A stretch of 64,000 nt of DNA from Brevibacillus_H ginsengisoli (GTDB taxonomy: Bacteria > Bacillota > Bacilli > Brevibacillales > Brevibacillaceae): NCBI RefSeq assembly GCF_050113715.1, contig NZ_JBNJQR010000005.1, forward strand, positions 310,001 to 374,000, in the 5' to 3' direction. Under the pieces are notes generated by a model that saw only the letters and a program-made list of their open reading frames with translations, did not search any database and was not told the origin of the DNA. A program made the translations under genes and the position numbers. This document shows, in pieces, positions 1 to 8,239 of the stretch (positions within the stretch are counted from its first letter, which is position 1; every line of letters starts with the position of its first letter).

Positions 1-32
1 ATCGCAAATCGAATAGTTTGAAAAATGGATTT

Positions 33-160
33 CCTTATCCAGAGACGGTGGAGGGACTGGCCCGATGATACCCAGCAACCGACACATTGCTTACTAGAGT
101 TCGACTCGTAAGAATGTGCACGGTGCTAATTCCTGCAGAAAAACATTCTGGTAGATAAGG
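33..160 (+). promoter_or_regulatory. SAM-I (S-box) riboswitch aptamer
   Basis: The conserved S-box core is readable: AGAGACGGTGGAGGGACTGG near 41-60, then CCC..GATACCCAGCAACC. The closing P1 helix forms between CCTTATCC at the start and GATAAGG at the end. A terminator follows at 192-223, so binding of S-adenosylmethionine should switch off transcription of the downstream gene and mtnK-mtnA. The methionine-salvage genes downstream fit this ligand. Confidence 0.95.
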
Positions 161-173
161 GGGAACGACAACG

Positions 174-827
174 TTGACGACGTATGCACAGGACCTCTTT
201 TCTTTGGAAAAGAGGTCTTTTTTCGTACCGCTATCAAAAACATGGTGTGAACAAGTATGGGCAGAGCATAAGTATTTAGTAATGTTGACATCGTATTGTG
301 ACTACAAAGAAATCGCGCAAGCCTTTAAGGATCAGATTCAACTCTCCAAGCAGCAAGCAAGCCGTGACTGGACGGCATTCGCCGATTGGCTGTGCAATCG
401 TTTGGAAGAAGTTAAACAGCGCCCCGTTGAAGAGGAAAATGCCCGCAATGCTTTGACACATGCAATCGGTCATTTGCGCGGCAGGCTTTCGGAAGAAGAA
501 GCAGGTTCCTGGCATCTTTTGCTCAGTGATGATTGGAAGAGGGCGTGGAAAACGTTGTTTCTTCTAGCGATGGAACGCGGAGATGAATACCTGAAGGAAT
601 CCCGCCTTTTTTCACCCGACTGCCCGGTGGCGAATATATGGGTAAGAGTACGGGGGAAGGATTGGTTTATCCATAAGTCGCAAGCGGATTGGGTCATTCT
701 TACTGCTGAGCAGGTTGTCCAAGAAGTGGCGGATTGCAAGGTGAGCAAGCTGGTGGAGTATCGTTTAATGGCTCAGTTGGAAGAGCTGACGAATCCGTTG
801 GAAATATACGAGAAGTGCAAGAATTAA
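174..827 (+). CDS. DUF1722 (YbgA-like) protein, first gene of SAM-riboswitch operon
   Basis: A 217-residue reading frame starting with TTG. The segment WAEHKYLVMLTSYCDY (about residues 29-44) and the later NALTHAIGHLRGRLS segment resemble the DUF1722 domain found in YbgA-type proteins, whose function is not settled. An ATG at 282 is available, but it would remove the W-x-x-HKY part of the domain and has no good ribosome site. The TTG at 174 has AAGGGGGAA about 9-12 bases upstream, lying in the 3' side of the riboswitch P1 stem. With that start the riboswitch terminator hairpin is itself coding (about residues 7-17). It is followed after 27 bases by mtnK and probably forms one transcript with mtnK-mtnA. 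Family assignment is by eye. Confidence 0.6.
   Translation: MTTYAQDLFSLEKRSFFVPLSKTWCEQVWAEHKYLVMLTSYCDYKEIAQAFKDQIQLSKQQASRDWTAFADWLCNRLEEVKQRPVEEENARNALTHAIGHLRGRLSEEEAGSWHLLLSDDWKRAWKTLFLLAMERGDEYLKESRLFSPDCPVANIWVRVRGKDWFIHKSQADWVILTAEQVVQEVADCKVSKLVEYRLMAQLEELTNPLEIYEKCKN
192..223 (+). terminator. Riboswitch expression-platform terminator
   Basis: GACCTCTTTTC and GAAAAGAGGTC form a perfect 11-bp stem around a TTTG loop, followed by six T. It lies 32 bases past the SAM-I aptamer and is the expected regulated terminator. It overlaps the proposed coding start at 174. Confidence 0.9.
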
Positions 828-854
828 AAGGGCTGAAGAAGGGGGAAGATTCTG

Positions 855-2081
855 ATGGCATATCGTCCATTATCGGAGCAGGATGCGGTTGAGTATGTGC
901 GTCAATTGCCTGGGCTTTTCGAAGCGGATGCGAGGCTGACTAGTTCAGAAATCGGCGACGGCAACTTAAATCTGGTGTTTCATATCCGGGATGAAGAACA
1001 TCTTAAAAGCGTGATCGTCAAGCAAGCTTTGCCTTACGCTCGGGTAGTAGGGGAATCGTGGCCGTTAACATTGGATCGGGCGCGGATCGAGAGTGATGCC
1101 TTGCACATTCAAGGGAAACTGGTCCCAGACCTGGTGCCGCAGGTTTATCATTTTGATAAGGAATTGGCGCTTACCGTCATGGAGGACTTGAGTGATCATA
1201 TCATTATGCGCAAGGGCTTGATCAGCGGGGAGCGTTATCCGCAGTTCGCCAAGCATATTGGGCGTTTCCTGGCCGAGACCCTGTTCTTTACTTCTGATTT
1301 GGGGATCCATCCGTACGAGAAAAAGGCGTTGGTTTCCAAATTCATCAATCCTGAGCTTTGTAAAATAACCGAAGATTTAGTATTTACAGATCCTTATGAA
1401 AAATGCGATACAAACAATTTCAACCCATTGATTCAACGAGATGTGGAGACGATCTGGGCCAACGGATTGTTGAAACGTGAGATAGCCAAATTGAAATTTG
1501 GGTTTTTAACTCGCGCGGAGGCTTTATTGCATGGGGATTTGCACACAGGCAGTATCTTCGTAACCGCGACAAGCACCAAAGTCATCGACCCGGAATTCGC
1601 TTACTACGGTCCAATTGGCTTTGATATCGGGCAAGTGATCGCGAACCTGTTGCTCAACTATGCTGGACAGCAAGGCTTGCAAAAGACTGAAGAGGATCTT
1701 CAAGCGTATCGCCACTATCTGTTGGAGACGGTTGAGAACGTGTGGCAGGAGTTTGCTTACAACTTCGTGCAACTCTGGCATAAACAGGCCAAAGAGCGGA
1801 GTGCCCGTGTGGAGGATTTCTGGCAGGAATATCTGGCCCAAGTTCTCCAGGATGCCGTAGGTTACGCAGGCTGCGAAGTTCTCCGCCGCGTGATTGGTTT
1901 GGCGGGTGTCGCCGACCTGAATACCATTGAGAATCAGGAAGTACGCGCGAATGCCGAGCGTCTGGCGCTTGAGATTGGGAAAACGCTGGTTTTACAGCGG
2001 ACGTCTGTGAAAGCAGCTACGGATATTAGCGAAATCGTCAGCAATCTGACTACAGAGTCACATCAGGAGGAAGCGGTATGA
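855..2081 (+). CDS. mtnK: 5-methylthioribose kinase
   Basis: Phosphorylates 5-methylthioribose to its 1-phosphate with ATP in the methionine salvage pathway. The 408-residue length fits the family. Visible features are the glycine-rich loop GDGNLN (34-39), the catalytic-loop equivalent HGDLHTGS (226-233) and the metal-binding DPEF (245-248) of the aminoglycoside-phosphotransferase/kinase fold. ATG start with GGGGGAAG upstream. It overlaps mtnA by 4 bases (ATGA), implying translational coupling, and should be repressed by SAM through the upstream riboswitch. Confidence 0.95.
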   Translation: MAYRPLSEQDAVEYVRQLPGLFEADARLTSSEIGDGNLNLVFHIRDEEHLKSVIVKQALPYARVVGESWPLTLDRARIESDALHIQGKLVPDLVPQVYHFDKELALTVMEDLSDHIIMRKGLISGERYPQFAKHIGRFLAETLFFTSDLGIHPYEKKALVSKFINPELCKITEDLVFTDPYEKCDTNNFNPLIQRDVETIWANGLLKREIAKLKFGFLTRAEALLHGDLHTGSIFVTATSTKVIDPEFAYYGPIGFDIGQVIANLLLNYAGQQGLQKTEEDLQAYRHYLLETVENVWQEFAYNFVQLWHKQAKERSARVEDFWQEYLAQVLQDAVGYAGCEVLRRVIGLAGVADLNTIENQEVRANAERLALEIGKTLVLQRTSVKAATDISEIVSNLTTESHQEEAV

Positions 2082-3118
2082 CAACGTCAACAAGACTAAC
2101 CCCTGTTCGCTGGGCAGACGATCATCTGGAACTACTGGATCAAACCAGACTTCCGCTCGAAACGATTTATCTGCAACTAACCGAGGTTGAACAGGTGTGG
2201 GAATCGATTCGACATTTGCAAGTGCGCGGGGCACCGGCGATCGGGATGACCGCAGCGTATGGTTTATACTTGGGAATCCGTCATTCGAAAACGGATAGCT
2301 TCGAGGGGTTCTGGGAGGAGCTGAATCAGCAAGCGGATTATCTGGCCACTTCCAGGCCAACAGCCATCAATCTGGTATGGGCGTTGGAACGCTTGAAAAC
2401 CAAGGTACAGGACAACGCGGGCCTGACCATCCCACAGATCAAACAAATCATCCTCGACGAAGCAATCGCCATCCAGGCGGAGGATGAGCGGGTATGCAAA
2501 CAAATCGGCGAGAATTTACTGACGTTGTTGCAGGATGGAATGGGAATCTTGACACACTGCAATCCGGGAGCGCTTGCCACTGCCGCATACGGTACGGCGA
2601 CTGCGCCACTCTATCTGGCGAAGGAGCGAGGCTGGGATTTACAGGTGTATGCGGATGAGACTCGCCCCGTACTGCAAGGTGCTCGCTTGACGGCTTTCGA
2701 GCTGCAACAAGCCGGCATTGACGTGACACTCATCTGTGACAATATGGCGGCGATGGTCATGGCGCAAGGGAAGGTTCAAGCCGTCATCGTGGGTACAGAT
2801 CGAGTGGCGGCGAACGGAGATGTCGCTAACAAAATTGGCACGTACGGAGTGGCTGTTCTCGCACAAGCGCACGGAATTCCCTTCTATGTAGCGGCGCCGC
2901 TCTCCTCTATCGATCTTGGCACCGCAACGGGCGAACAGATTCCAATCGAAGAACGTCCGATTGAAGAAGTGACACAAGGTCTTGGCAAACAGGTGGCACC
3001 GAATGGCATCAAGGTCTACAATCCGGCTTTCGATGTTACGCCAGCGCGTTATATCACGGCCATAGTGACAGAGACTGGCATTTATAAACCAGAGCAAATT
3101 AAATCGGTGCAAAAATAA
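2078..3118 (+). CDS. mtnA: Methylthioribose-1-phosphate isomerase
   Basis: Converts methylthioribose-1-phosphate to methylthioribulose-1-phosphate, the step after MtnK. The 346-residue protein has RGAPAIG (50-56), the catalytic Cys in THCNPGALAT (C161) and Asp in GTDRVAANGD (D241), the two residues known to be essential in this eIF2B-like family. Start overlaps the mtnK stop. No mtnB, mtnW, mtnX or mtnD genes follow, so later pathway steps must be encoded elsewhere. Confidence 0.96.
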   Translation: MTTSTRLTPVRWADDHLELLDQTRLPLETIYLQLTEVEQVWESIRHLQVRGAPAIGMTAAYGLYLGIRHSKTDSFEGFWEELNQQADYLATSRPTAINLVWALERLKTKVQDNAGLTIPQIKQIILDEAIAIQAEDERVCKQIGENLLTLLQDGMGILTHCNPGALATAAYGTATAPLYLAKERGWDLQVYADETRPVLQGARLTAFELQQAGIDVTLICDNMAAMVMAQGKVQAVIVGTDRVAANGDVANKIGTYGVAVLAQAHGIPFYVAAPLSSIDLGTATGEQIPIEERPIEEVTQGLGKQVAPNGIKVYNPAFDVTPARYITAIVTETGIYKPEQIKSVQK

Positions 3119-3132
3119 AAGACAAGCGAGTT

Positions 3133-3180
3133 GGACCCATTCCCTAAACATTTTTTGATGTAGGGGAATGGGTCCTTTTT
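3133..3180 (+). terminator. Intrinsic terminator after mtnA
   Basis: GGACCCATTCCCTA pairs with TAGGGGAATGGGTCC, followed by TTTTT. It closes the methionine-salvage operon 14 bases after the mtnA stop. Confidence 0.9.
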
Positions 3181-3234
3181 GTATAATATAGGAAATAAAG
3201 TTTGGGTTTTCATTGTTAATAGGGGGGATGATCA

Positions 3235-3600
3235 ATGGATTACGAGAAGGCATTCGAACAATATATAGAAGCCACTAATTCTCATGATTTCAACAATGTG
3301 AGAAAGCTGCTACACGAAAAGGCGGTTTATTGGTTTTCCAATAAGACTTGTACAACGTTAGGCGAAATTCAAAGTTATTTCGAAAACTCGTGGGACGTGG
3401 TTCAAGAAGAAGTTTATTCCGCGAGAGATGTCCAGTGGCTTACAGCAGACGAAACTTCAGCAACGTGTATTTATACCTATCATTATCAGGGTTATCACAA
3501 GGGGGAATTCGTTTCAGGAAGTGGAAGGGCAACGAATATCTTCACTAAAGTGGATGGGGGAGAATGGAAGCTGATTCACGAACATCTCAGTAGTCTCTGA
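3235..3600 (+). CDS. NTF2/SnoaL-like small protein
   Basis: A 121-residue protein of the size and pattern of NTF2-like (SnoaL/DUF4440-type) folds: an N-terminal helix with YIEATNSHDFNNVRKLLHEKAVYW, a central helix, and C-terminal strands ending GEWKLIHEHLSSL. Such cone-shaped domains bind small ligands or act as accessory or catalytic domains; no specific function can be read here. Strong ribosome site AGGGGGGATGATC before ATG. It is a single gene between two terminators. Confidence 0.7.
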   Translation: MDYEKAFEQYIEATNSHDFNNVRKLLHEKAVYWFSNKTCTTLGEIQSYFENSWDVVQEEVYSARDVQWLTADETSATCIYTYHYQGYHKGEFVSGSGRATNIFTKVDGGEWKLIHEHLSSL

Positions 3601-3626
3601 TCGGATGAAGAACGTCCTCTTCACTC

Positions 3627-3665
3627 AAAAATGGAAGTCCTTATCGTGGAGGGCTTCCATTTTGT
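3627..3665. terminator. Terminator, probably bidirectional
   Basis: AAAATGGAAG and CTTCCATTTT form a stem between two convergent genes, with T-rich ends on both strands. Confidence 0.75.
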
Positions 3666-3682
3666 TTGGTTGGATTCAAGTA

Positions 3683-3943
3683 TCAGGAGTCAAGCTTTTC
3701 TTTAATCTCATCCATCTGGTTTTTGTTCATGCCGCCTTTTATTAACATGGAAATCAGCTTGGATTGAGAATCATCTTGAAGTAGTTGTTTGAAAAGGAGA
3801 AGGAATTGATTCAATTCTTCATCCGTATAAGATCTTCCCGATCCCTGTGCGGCCTGTTGGAATACGCTCTTAATGGCATCATCATCGTTTTGTTTATCGA
3901 GCGGAAAATTCTTAATAAGATCGATAAGTGCGTCAAGGTCCAT
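3683..3943 (-). CDS. Small acidic protein, possibly sporulation-associated
   Basis: An 86-residue, mostly helical, acidic protein without membrane segments. ATG start with GAAGGGAGTGA just upstream. It lies 51 bases downstream of the minus-strand YheC/YheD-type gene and is probably co-transcribed with it. The spacing of hydrophobic residues in the C-terminal half (SKLISMLIKGGMNKNQMDEIKEK region) loosely recalls the small SpoVIF-type sporulation proteins, but this is only an impression. Confidence 0.6.
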   Translation of the reverse strand: MDLDALIDLIKNFPLDKQNDDDAIKSVFQQAAQGSGRSYTDEELNQFLLLFKQLLQDDSQSKLISMLIKGGMNKNQMDEIKEKLDS

Positions 3944-3994
3944 CTAGATTCACTCCCTTCGAATTAGATTCTCATTCGATCAACTGGACTTGCG

Positions 3995-4753
3995 TTAGGA
4001 ATAATCTCGAATCGTCTCATACATGGTCTTATCCTCTAAATCCAAAAAGATATAATCGTCCGGTCTGAAGTTGGCTTCAATGATCCAAACCTTTCCTTGA
4101 TTATCGAGGCAGAGATCGTAGCCGACCATGCGGATTTGAAAATGCTGGGCAAGTCGCTCTGTTGCCAGTAACGCTACGTGATCCAATTCGGCTAAAAGGG
4201 CCTGCTCTGGAAGCGCCTGTAAGGAGGGGGAACGTTGAAGCACTGTCTCAACAGGAAGGATGACGGCTCCGAGATTGACATTGGTTATGGCATAGCCACT
4301 GTCCGCCAACTTGGCCAGTTTTCCTGTCACCACCCATGGAGAATCTACTTTCCGTTGAACCATGACCCGAATGTCAAAGGGACGGTGGTCGACCTGGGCC
4401 AAAGGAATCCGATGTTGAATGATATAGCTTTCACTTAGAACGTCCATTACTTCTTTAATTGGGATGAATGAAGCAAAATCCTTAATAATTTCCTTCGTTA
4501 AATAGGAGAAGAGGTCGTCCCTTGTGATGACTTGTTTCTCCAATTTTATTTGAACCTCAAAATGATCGTTCCCTAAGGATGACACGATCATGACGCCTAC
4601 TCCTCCGCTGGCTGCCGCAGGTTTCAAAATGACACTCTCATATACGGCTAGCAAATCACGCAAATTCTGCTCCGACATCAACCGCGTCTCCGGTAAATAG
4701 GAGCGAATCCGCATATCTTCATTTAGAATTGAGTACCTCTCCCATTTGCTCAT
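3995..4753 (-). CDS. YheC/YheD-family ATP-grasp protein
   Basis: A 252-residue protein matching the C-terminal ATP-grasp portion of the YheC/YheD endospore coat-associated family. Visible elements are ILKPAAASGGVGV (nucleotide-binding loop), the family signature RPFDIRVMVQR, a conserved lid with GKLAKLAD, and WIIEANFRPDD (metal-binding end). B. subtilis YheC and YheD are associated with the spore; no reaction is established. The protein is shorter than typical YheC/YheD (over 350 residues), lacking their N-terminal domain. It is divergent from the phosphonate genes pepM-ppd, 199 bases away, and a second copy lies at the other end of that cluster. Confidence 0.85.
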   Translation of the reverse strand: MSKWERYSILNEDMRIRSYLPETRLMSEQNLRDLLAVYESVILKPAAASGGVGVMIVSSLGNDHFEVQIKLEKQVITRDDLFSYLTKEIIKDFASFIPIKEVMDVLSESYIIQHRIPLAQVDHRPFDIRVMVQRKVDSPWVVTGKLAKLADSGYAITNVNLGAVILPVETVLQRSPSLQALPEQALLAELDHVALLATERLAQHFQIRMVGYDLCLDNQGKVWIIEANFRPDDYIFLDLEDKTMYETIRDYS

Positions 4754-4888
4754 TCTCGTATCAAGCCCCCATTAGGAACAATTCCCTACAGTATATCCCA
4801 GCAGGTAAGATAAGGTTCTTAAGCAGCGACAAAGACACGATGATCATTTTTAAGTGGAAGATGTGTGCACGGGAGAACCTCAATTATT

Positions 4889-4897
4889 CATAAGATA
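4889..4897 (+). promoter_or_regulatory. Candidate sigma-K-like -10 element upstream of pepM
   Basis: CATAAGATA fits the sigma-K -10 pattern CATA-N3-TA, 55 bases before the pepM start. The best AC-type -35 is 18 bases upstream, slightly longer than usual, so the call is tentative. If real, it would place pepM-ppd in late mother-cell sporulation. Confidence 0.35.
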
Positions 4898-4952
4898 TGA
4901 AGTGTAAGAAATTTGGAAGCTCGCTCGAGTAGGGACTGGATTGGAGGTCCGC

Positions 4953-5849
4953 ATGAAAAAAACAACACAGTTAAAGCAGCTTATTCAATCCCCAGAAATT
5001 GAATTTCTAATGGAAGCGCATAATGGTTTATCAGCCAAAATAGCCGAAGAATGCGGCTTCAAAGGGATCTGGGGAAGTGGTTTATCCATCTCAGCTTCCC
5101 TGGGAGTGAGGGATAACAATGAAGCTTCCTGGACTCAGGTGCTGGATGTTTTAGAGTTTATGAGTGACGCGACTACGGTTCCTATATTGCTGGATGGGGA
5201 TACGGGCTATGGAAACTTCAACAACGCGAGAAGATTGGTAAAAAAGTTGGAGCAAAGAGGCATAGCGGGTGTATGTATTGAAGACAAACTTTTTCCCAAA
5301 ACCAATTCATTTATCAAAAGTGAGGTTCAGCCGCTCGCCAATATGAATGAGTTCTGCGGCAAAATCAAGGCGATGAAGGACAGTCAAACAGATGAAGATT
5401 TCGTCGTTGTGGCACGAGTGGAAGCATTTATAGCGGGTTGGGGTTTGGAGGAAGCATTACGAAGAGCGGAGGCTTACCGGCAAGCGGGAGCAGATGCTAT
5501 ACTCATGCACAGTAAAAGGACGGATATCACGGAAATTGAGGCATTTATAAAAGAATGGAATTCCAGGCATCCCGTTGTGATTGTCCCCACCAAATACTAT
5601 GCGACACCCACAGAAAAATTTGAGGAAATGGGTGTAAGCGCCGTCATTTGGGCGAACCACAACCTGAGATCCTCGATTGTCGCTATGCGGCAAACGTCGC
5701 AGCAAATCTTTCACCAGAGAAGCCTTTTGCATGTGGAAGAAAAACTGGCGCCGCTGGATGAAGTTTTTCAGCTGCAACAAGCTGACGAATTAAAAGAAGC
5801 AGAAAAGAAGTATCTCCCGAAAGGCAACGATCCGGAGAGTCTTGGATAA
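4953..5849 (+). CDS. pepM: Phosphoenolpyruvate phosphomutase
   Basis: Makes the C-P bond by converting phosphoenolpyruvate to phosphonopyruvate, the entry step of nearly all phosphonate biosynthesis. The 298-residue TIM-barrel protein belongs to the isocitrate lyase/PEP mutase superfamily. It carries the diagnostic EDK-x5-NS motif (EDKLFPKTNS, 110-119) that separates true mutases from methylisocitrate lyases, plus the metal-binding DGDTGYG (81-87). ATG 4953 is chosen because GGAGG lies five bases upstream; a TTG at 4941 would precede that site. It is followed after 13 bases by ppd, which drains the unfavourable equilibrium. Confidence 0.94.
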   Translation: MKKTTQLKQLIQSPEIEFLMEAHNGLSAKIAEECGFKGIWGSGLSISASLGVRDNNEASWTQVLDVLEFMSDATTVPILLDGDTGYGNFNNARRLVKKLEQRGIAGVCIEDKLFPKTNSFIKSEVQPLANMNEFCGKIKAMKDSQTDEDFVVVARVEAFIAGWGLEEALRRAEAYRQAGADAILMHSKRTDITEIEAFIKEWNSRHPVVIVPTKYYATPTEKFEEMGVSAVIWANHNLRSSIVAMRQTSQQIFHQRSLLHVEEKLAPLDEVFQLQQADELKEAEKKYLPKGNDPESLG

Positions 5850-5862
5850 AAGGGATGATGAA

Positions 5863-6996
5863 ATGGTATTGAACACGAAGCTGTTTGGTGATGAACTGAA
5901 CAAGCGAGGCTTTCAGTTTTACTGTGGGGTTCCCTGTTCATTTCTAAAGGATTTTATTAACTATGCTAAAAATGAGTGCAATTATGTGGGGGCAACCAAT
6001 GAGGGAGAAGCGATAGCCATTGCGGCCGGAGTAGCATTAGGAGGAAAAAAGGCGGTTGTCTTGATGCAAAATTCCGGTTTGACCAACGCTGTTTCCCCGT
6101 TGGTGTCACTGAACGATCCTTTTCGCCTGCCTGTTCTGGGTTTCGTCAGCCTGAGGGGGGAAGAGGGAATTCAGGATGAGCCGCAGCATGAATTAATGGG
6201 CCAGATGACGACACAGCTGTTGGATTTAATGCGGATCAAATGGGAGTTCCTTTCAAGCGATATGGAGGAAGCCAAGCAGCAGCTTGATCGGGCGAATGTG
6301 ACTATCGAGGAGAATCAATCCTTTTTCTTTGTCGTAAAACACAAAACGTTTGAAAAGATCAAGCTTGCCAAACAAGAGTCCTTATCAAACCGCAATATTC
6401 TCAAAATATCAAAAAATGAACAAGATCAGGTTCCGACGCGCTATGAAGCCTTGTCGGTTATTAACGCCCTAAAAGACAGCCAAACGGTCCAGCTTGCCAC
6501 CACCGGAAAGACGGGACGAGAACTGTATGAGATTGAAGACGCTGTTAACAATTTGTACATGGTTGGTTCCATGGGGTGTGTCAGTTCTCTTGGACTTGGC
6601 CTGGCTCTTGCGGCAAAGGATAAACAGATCGTCATCATCGACGGAGACGGCTCCTTGCTGATGCGTATGGGAAGTTTGGCTACGAACGGGTACTACAGTC
6701 CAGACAACATGCTTCATATTCTGCTGGATAATAATGTTCATGATTCGACGGGCGGACAGAGTACCGTATCCAATATTGTTCATTTCGTGGAGATTGCCGC
6801 CGCGTGTGGCTACGTGAAATCCATTTATATTCACAGCCTGGAAGAATTGAAAGAAGCGATTCGAGCGTGGAAACAGACACAGGGACTGACTTTTCTCTAT
6901 CTGAAAATTGCAAAAGGCTCATTTGAGCAACTTGGTCGCCCGAAAGAAAAACCGTATGAGATAAGAGAACGGTTGCAGAAGTTTGTTGGAGAATGA
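5863..6996 (+). CDS. ppd: Phosphonopyruvate decarboxylase
   Basis: Thiamine-diphosphate enzyme that decarboxylates phosphonopyruvate to phosphonoacetaldehyde, making the PEP mutase step irreversible. The 377-residue protein has a TPP-activating Glu region NEGEA (46-50), and the cofactor-binding GDGS (261-264) through DNN (289-291) segment. The ATG at 5863 has AAAGGG upstream; a TTG at 5842 inside pepM is possible. Directly downstream, and probably co-transcribed, is an ATP-grasp gene instead of the usual transaminase, reductase or phosphonatase. The final phosphonate therefore cannot be predicted. Confidence 0.92.
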   Translation: MVLNTKLFGDELNKRGFQFYCGVPCSFLKDFINYAKNECNYVGATNEGEAIAIAAGVALGGKKAVVLMQNSGLTNAVSPLVSLNDPFRLPVLGFVSLRGEEGIQDEPQHELMGQMTTQLLDLMRIKWEFLSSDMEEAKQQLDRANVTIEENQSFFFVVKHKTFEKIKLAKQESLSNRNILKISKNEQDQVPTRYEALSVINALKDSQTVQLATTGKTGRELYEIEDAVNNLYMVGSMGCVSSLGLGLALAAKDKQIVIIDGDGSLLMRMGSLATNGYYSPDNMLHILLDNNVHDSTGGQSTVSNIVHFVEIAAACGYVKSIYIHSLEELKEAIRAWKQTQGLTFLYLKIAKGSFEQLGRPKEKPYEIRERLQKFVGE

Positions 6997-7036
6997 TCTT
7001 GGAGTCATCGGCTATCCTTCGAAAGGAAGATGCCTC

Positions 7037-7771
7037 ATGAGAGCAAAAGATAAATGGTCCAAATATTTACTCCTAAAACGTTCTCGACATTTAACGCATT
7101 ACATGCCGGAGACGCGGTGGATGACGCGCAAAGCTTTTTGGAGAATGCTCAGCAAATATGGCCAAGTGATTCTGAAGCCTGTCAATGGCAGTGGCGGGGC
7201 TGGTGTGATCAAGGTATCTTCGTTGGGAAACCACTATTATCACATACACAGTGAGAATCGAAAGGTAATGGTAAAAGGGAAAGATATGATGTTCCATAAT
7301 TTGATTAGTAAAATGAGGTCCTTGGCGTATATGGTTCAACGCTATATTCCCCTCGCCAAAATCAACAATCGCCCGTTTGATATGCGGTTCATTGTGCAAC
7401 GTAAAAGGGATTCCAATCATTGGAATATAACCGCTAAAGCTGCAAAAGTAGCAGGCAAAGGCTACATCGTCACCAACAATACAAGGAGTAAAGGTAAGAT
7501 GATGCACGTTCGGGCCGCCTTGAAAAAGTCTTCTCTCAAGGGTCGGTCTCACCGGATGATCCTGTCCAATCTTAACAGTGTCGCGTTAATGTCAGCGTAT
7601 CGGCTAATGGCGGCGTTTCCAGCCCATCGCATTTATGGAATGGATATGGGACTGGACAAAAATGGCCGTCTATGGATCATTGAAACAAATCATTTTCCTG
7701 CCATCTCCCATTTCCGTAAACTGGGGAATAAAGCCATGATTCGTCGTATTCGGGCATATAAATACGGGTAA
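7037..7771 (+). CDS. YheC/YheD-family ATP-grasp protein in phosphonate cluster
   Basis: A 244-residue, very basic ATP-grasp protein with the same plan as the gene at 3995: ILKPVNGSGGAGV, RPFDMRFIVQRK, TAKAAKVAG and WIIETNHFP. The ATG at 7037 has AAGGAAG seven bases upstream; a TTG at 6983 overlapping the ppd end is less likely. It begins 40 bases after ppd and reads in the same direction. ATP-grasp enzymes usually ligate a carboxylate to an amine or similar group, so coupling of a phosphonate or attachment to a spore component is conceivable, but this is inference. The N-terminal domain of full-length YheC/YheD is missing. Confidence 0.85.
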   Translation: MRAKDKWSKYLLLKRSRHLTHYMPETRWMTRKAFWRMLSKYGQVILKPVNGSGGAGVIKVSSLGNHYYHIHSENRKVMVKGKDMMFHNLISKMRSLAYMVQRYIPLAKINNRPFDMRFIVQRKRDSNHWNITAKAAKVAGKGYIVTNNTRSKGKMMHVRAALKKSSLKGRSHRMILSNLNSVALMSAYRLMAAFPAHRIYGMDMGLDKNGRLWIIETNHFPAISHFRKLGNKAMIRRIRAYKYG

Positions 7772-7897
7772 GCAATGAAGCCGGTTGCATTCTTCCGTTG
7801 GTGCAGCTGGCTTTTGGTGTGCCTGGAGAGCTCAAGCGACTTGCTTGTTTAGGAGCTTCTCGACTATACAAGCTTAATCTCTATAAAAAAGGAAAAG

Positions 7898-7930
7898 GAA
7901 TCGGTTTATCATGATAAACCGATTCTTTTT
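7898..7930 (+). terminator. Terminator of the phosphonate operon
   Basis: GAATCGGTTTATC and GATAAACCGATTC form a perfect 13-bp stem with a two-base apex, followed by TTTTT. It lies about 125 bases after the ATP-grasp stop; the bases between hold no convincing ORF. The dispersed structured repeat starts 19 bases later. Confidence 0.85.
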
Positions 7931-7948
7931 CCATCCATGCGTAAGCCC

Positions 7949-8142
7949 AGAAAAGAGCTTCGTCCACTTATAGCCTCCTTGGAAGTGATACTCAGGTAAG
8001 GAAAGAAGAAAGGGAAGATAGTCGCCACCCAACCCCGCAGGGGCGCGAAGCGTTTGGCGACGTCCCTTTCGGATTGACTGACCGGACTTTGCTGCTTCTC
8101 TGCGAACTTCCACAGAGCGTGAAGGGGACGAAGCTCTTTTCT
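7949..8142 (+). repeat. Dispersed structured repeat, full copy 1
   Basis: About 194 nt bounded by a perfect 17-bp inverted pair, AGAAAAGAGCTTCGTCC at 7949-7965 and its complement at 8126-8142. Inner helices are TGGAAGT/ACTTCCA (7980-7986 with 8106-8112) and GTCGCCA/TGGCGAC (8021-8027 with 8055-8061), enclosing a CCCCGCAGGGG hairpin. Full copies are at 30506 and 53865, remnants at 15105 and 32350. No ORF is convincing within it. Differences between copies preserve pairing, which points to a folded RNA or a foldable mobile element. Confidence 0.85.
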
Positions 8143-8239
8143 CCCTTGCAGAAAACACACAAAAGTGCTAAATTTCAATAAAATAAAGTTTAACTGTCAA
8201 TTTTTTACGTGACTTTTTACATATTGGATGGTGATCAAG

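Noticed and set aside
2639..3253. A 204-codon minus-strand frame opposite mtnA
   Set aside because: Crosses the mtnA terminator and the next gene's start; no homology seen.
4953..5849. Methylisocitrate lyase or oxaloacetate hydrolase instead of PEP mutase
   Set aside because: The EDKLFPKTNS motif and the adjacent phosphonopyruvate decarboxylase gene favour the mutase.
7949..8142. Protein-coding ORFs within repeat copy 1 (minus-strand frames of about 90 codons)
   Set aside because: They are not preserved in copies 2 and 3, where changes follow base pairing and not codon position.
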